From contig CM018051.1 of the NCBI GenBank assembly GCA_008638375.1, positions 36,363,240 to 36,427,239 of the forward strand: 64,000 nt of DNA, read 5' to 3'. Shown here one piece after another: positions 60,501 through 64,000 of this stretch. The translations under genes were made by a program, and so were the position numbers. Numbering within the stretch: the stretch's first letter is position 1; every line of letters begins with the position of its first letter. The DNA comes from Nyssa sinensis (lineage: Eukaryota > Streptophyta > Magnoliopsida > Cornales > Nyssaceae). The notes beneath the pieces are model-generated. The model searched no databases, was not told the origin of the DNA, and worked only from the letters and a program-made list of their open reading frames with translations.

Positions 60501-63377
60501 CAATTAAATAACTGAGAACCTAGTAGAGCAATTGGATTGTTAATTGAATTGAGAAAATTAAAAAATTGATCACATAATCAAATTTATGATTGAATTGTAA
60601 ATTGGCATTTGAAATTGATTAGTTGATCAATTAGGCTTGTGGTGAATTGTTTTGTGAGTTAAATACTTTATTACAATTACATTGGATTAATTGAACATAT
60701 TGATTATAAAATGCTTGAAATTTTAATTCAAATATTGTGTTATTCTTTGTTGTACAGTTAACTCTCTTATAATTAATATTCAATAAGTTAATAATTTTTA
60801 ATAATTAATAAAATTTTAAGGAACCGACTTGGTTCCATGGTAGATGAGTAATAATTCTCTTAGTTAATAATTATTACTTTTTTCAAATTAAAAAAGCCTT
60901 TATAATATTAATTATTAGAGAGATAAAATAGCTATACATATACTTATATATATATATATATATCCCATTTACAATATGTTTTGGTAATTATAATTGTAAA
61001 TTTTACTTAAATTAGAGTTAAATGTATTGTAAGTGAAGAAAATTATAGCATGAGTATGCGTAGAAGTATAACTTCTTTAATTCAAAATAACATTATGAAT
61101 TTTTATATGCCCTAAGTTGAATATTATATCTATTTTTTTTTTTTTTATGAAATATCAAAATGCCATAAAAAATTTGAATATAAGGTATCTTTCTGTGTCG
61201 AAATTCACATACATATATGAAATAATTTTTTATTAATAAAAATATAATAAATTTAGAATTAATAATTCTAATAATTAATAAATTTTTCATCTTCCAACTC
61301 TATTAATTATAAGAGAGTTGACGATCGTTAGTGTTGTAGATGAAAATTTAAAAAATTGGTACAAACTTATTCAACTCCCTTCTAGGTTAATTTCACACTA
61401 ATGGACCACCAACAATCTAATTTCTACTGTCCTTTTTCTTTATTCTGGGTTGTATAACCATCAAATTATTGCTCAAAATTAAGAAGTTAAAAAGGAAAGA
61501 AATTATTCGCATGCATGTGTTCTTGATTTTAAAAGGATTGATTATGAAAGAAATCGTCCGGAAGTTAAAATCAAGTTATATATTTGTCATAATATTGCTC
61601 AACATTAAGAATTTAAAAGGAAAAAATTATTGCTCTGGTTATATATTTGTCATAATATTGAATGGAAGTTTAATTTAATATCAAAATTAGTTGTTTATGT
61701 CAAATGTTTGAAATTTTAGAATTAAAAATGCATAAGAATTGTATGTTGTTCCCTAATGCAGACTTCTATGTTATAAGAAACTCTCTAAGTTTTGGAATAT
61801 TGTGGTCAATTTTTTCTTGATGAACTTCTAGTAATTTTTCTGGTGAATAGCCTAACCAATAACCATTAATAGAAGTTTAAATCTAACTAAAATTTTGGAT
61901 AACATTGATTATGAGATGATCCACGGTTCTAAAATATGAAAACTCGTCAGGAGCAACTATAAAAATTAGTGTACAAGAATTAGGAAATGGAAACCAAATT
62001 TTTTGTGTAAGTAATGTCCAAATTATGTGATTTTTTTTTTTCGACAATTAATAGTTAAAAGTGTATAAAAGGCATCCAAGGGAAGCTAACCACATGTACA
62101 ACATGTGTGAATATTTCAAACATATATTTTTTGTTAATGACATGATCAAACTTTCAAATTGTTTTTGTTCTTTTCAATTATTGATGATACATGTAGTTAC
62201 AATTAATTTTTATGAAATCAATTTTGATTTTATGGGTGAGTTATAAGTGTTCGCATTGAGATAAAATCCTGACTCCGCCCCTGAAAATAGTTACTAGCCT
62301 TTATGGGGATAAATAAGTCATTCAAGCTCCATAAAAGGGTGTATGTAGATATTAATGCGCAAGTACATATATGTATATAAACACACATAACTATATTAAG
62401 GGTAAATTACATTAATTTTCTTGAAATTTATAAAAATTACACTGACCTCCCTTGAAGTTTTTGAAATTACATTGACTTCTCTTGTTTTATCAAACAATAT
62501 ATAGATATTCTCCTCCAGTCAAATTTTTGTTCAAAATGACAAAACTACCCATTTCATGTTTTTGTTTTTAAATTTTGACCAAATTATTTTTTCATTTTTA
62601 AATAAATATTGATAAGAACCTTAAATTTATTTGTATATAAAATAAAAATAAGTTATTTACCTTCATTGTTTTTAAATAAAATAATAAAAAATCTTTAAAA
62701 AAGTTTAAAAAAAAAGGTTGTGTAAATTGAAAAAATATAAAAATAAATAAATAAAATATGTAGTTTCATCATTCTAAAGAAAAAAAAATTGACTGGGGGA
62801 AGGTAGTTGTATATTGTCAGGTAAAGTAGGAGAGATCAGTATAATTTCAGAAAACTCAGAAAATGTCAATGTAATTTACTCCTATGTTAATACATACATA
62901 CAAAGATATATATATATATATATATATAAGTTAATATACAGCACATATATGTGTGTGTGCATATATCCTTTTACGATAGTAACTAAGTGCTCGTTTGGAT
63001 GAGTTGTAAAAAAGTACGGTTTGAATTAAACAGCTGTAAAAAAGTGTAGTTTGAATTAAACTATTGAGTGTTTAGATTAATGTATTTGATAAGTATTTAA
63101 ATAATATTGTAGTGTTTGAATAAACTATGAAAAAGTGTGGTTTTAATATGAATTGTCTTTTTGCCCTTGTTTATTAATCGTGTGTTTTGTAATTAATTAT
63201 ATTTTTATAATTAGATTATTTTTATAAATAACAAATATGTAATAATAAAGTAAGTAATTAGTTATATTTGTATTAAATATATATTGTCAATATAATATTC
63301 AAATATAATATAATATTATTTATTTTAATAAAAAACTAATATTATTTACTTTAATATTAAAGAGACGTAGATAATAT

Positions 63378-64000
63378 CAATGTTTTCAAAACCGGACCGT
63401 TCATCGAACCGGAAAATTGTCCGGGTTACGGGTTACCGGTTCAACCGTCGAGTCAACCGGAATCAAACCGTGATGTCATAATTATATAATTAATAAATTT
63501 AATAATATATATTATTAATATTTTAAATTTAAAAAATTATACAAAAATTACTAAAAATTATATAAAATTTTTTTACAAAATATTAATTTTCTTTATATAT
63601 AAAACTTCAAGAAAAAAAATAAAAAAAATATAGTAGACATACTTTATTACAATGTTGAAAGTTAAAACTTTATTTCCATTCTTCCATAATAAAAAAAGAC
63701 CACAACAAAAATTATTTTAACATCCAATTCAAGCATAATCCAATAATTTAGTCTTCAACTACATGAAAAAAAAAAAGAAAAGATACAAACACTAATAATC
63801 ATGCATAAAATAATGAGAAATGAGAGTTGAGGCTTCATCTCTGTCTCCATCACCATCACCACCGCACCTTCACCACCACCGTCGACTATCATCTTCCTAA
63901 CCAACAGAACCTCAGCTGCACCATCACCACAGTCCATAACCCCCGCACCTTCACCACGACCCCAGCCGAACCCATAACCACCGCACCTCCACCGTAACCA
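63378..64000. mobile_element. hAT-type element, left part (repeat copy 2)
   Basis: The left terminus CAATGTTTTCAAAACCGG follows the target site GATAATAT at 63370-63377, exactly as at 32349. The right end is outside the window. Confidence 0.85.

Larger units (their letters stand above)
50938..64000. repeat. 13-kb near-identical repeat, copy 2 (runs off the window)
   Basis: The copy begins immediately after the N gap, in the middle of the long LTR, and continues to the window end. Corresponding parts are LTR 3' part 50938-52496, primer-binding site 52501-52512, minisatellite 53955-54540, second LTR end at 56444, and inverted LTR relative about 56445-59475. Then come the possible copia LTR (about 59515-60312), spacer to about 62905, and local-duplication sequence with the hAT start at 63378. 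The GA run is 11 bases here against 33 in copy 1, which alone equals the net length difference of 22 bp. No gene is present in it. Confidence 0.97.

Overview
The window is eukaryotic nuclear DNA from a plant, most likely a eudicot. It is AT-rich and dominated by plant-type retroelements: Ty3/gypsy of the Tat, Athila and long-LTR types, plus an L1-like LINE. Its single clearly intact gene is a spliced short-chain dehydrogenase/reductase (SDR) with GT-AG intron borders and an upstream TATA box. I cannot name the species. There are no bacterial-style operons, no CRISPR array and no tRNA or rRNA gene that I could find.

Layout. Positions 1-11588 hold most of a Tat-lineage Ty3/gypsy element on the minus strand. 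Reading right to left it has the 5' LTR (10945-11588), primer-binding site, gag, protease, RT/RNase H, a second RNase H and integrase. Next comes a dimeric hairpin-bearing tandem repeat (3737-4497), then one or two intron-containing coding units on the opposite strand (1-3430). A 630-bp TRIM-like element with 102-bp perfect terminal inverted repeats (7631-8260) interrupts pol. The SDR gene lies at 12122-13764 (minus, two exons). From 15869 to 31868 is a mosaic of long-LTR gypsy remnants, including a 3.76-kb LTR with an initiator-Met primer-binding site, a second hairpin-bearing minisatellite (22.9-23.5 kb), a possible copia solo LTR and AT-rich spacer. At 31.9-42.9 kb a 1.45-kb sequence is tandemly duplicated. 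One copy received a 1262-bp hAT-type element (8-bp target duplication) and the other a 6.8-kb LINE (13-bp target duplication), at virtually the same nucleotides. At 45.7-47.3 kb is a fragment of a second Tat element, followed by a long-LTR fragment and an Athila-like gag, PBS and LTR that run into a 100-N assembly gap (50838-50937).

After the gap, 50938-64000 repeats 19884-32968 almost base for base, with scattered SNPs, small indels and a 22-bp difference in a GA microsatellite. This is either a recent segmental duplication of about 31 kb or, quite plausibly, two haplotypes placed side by side by the assembler.

The most unusual structure is the Tat tandem array. Each 62-bp unit is two related half-units of about 31 bp, each carrying a small hairpin, and both hairpin types vary between units by paired, pairing-preserving changes. 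An unrelated array at 22.9 kb has the same design, with half-units of about 31-32 bp (dimer about 63 bp) and one hairpin per half-unit.
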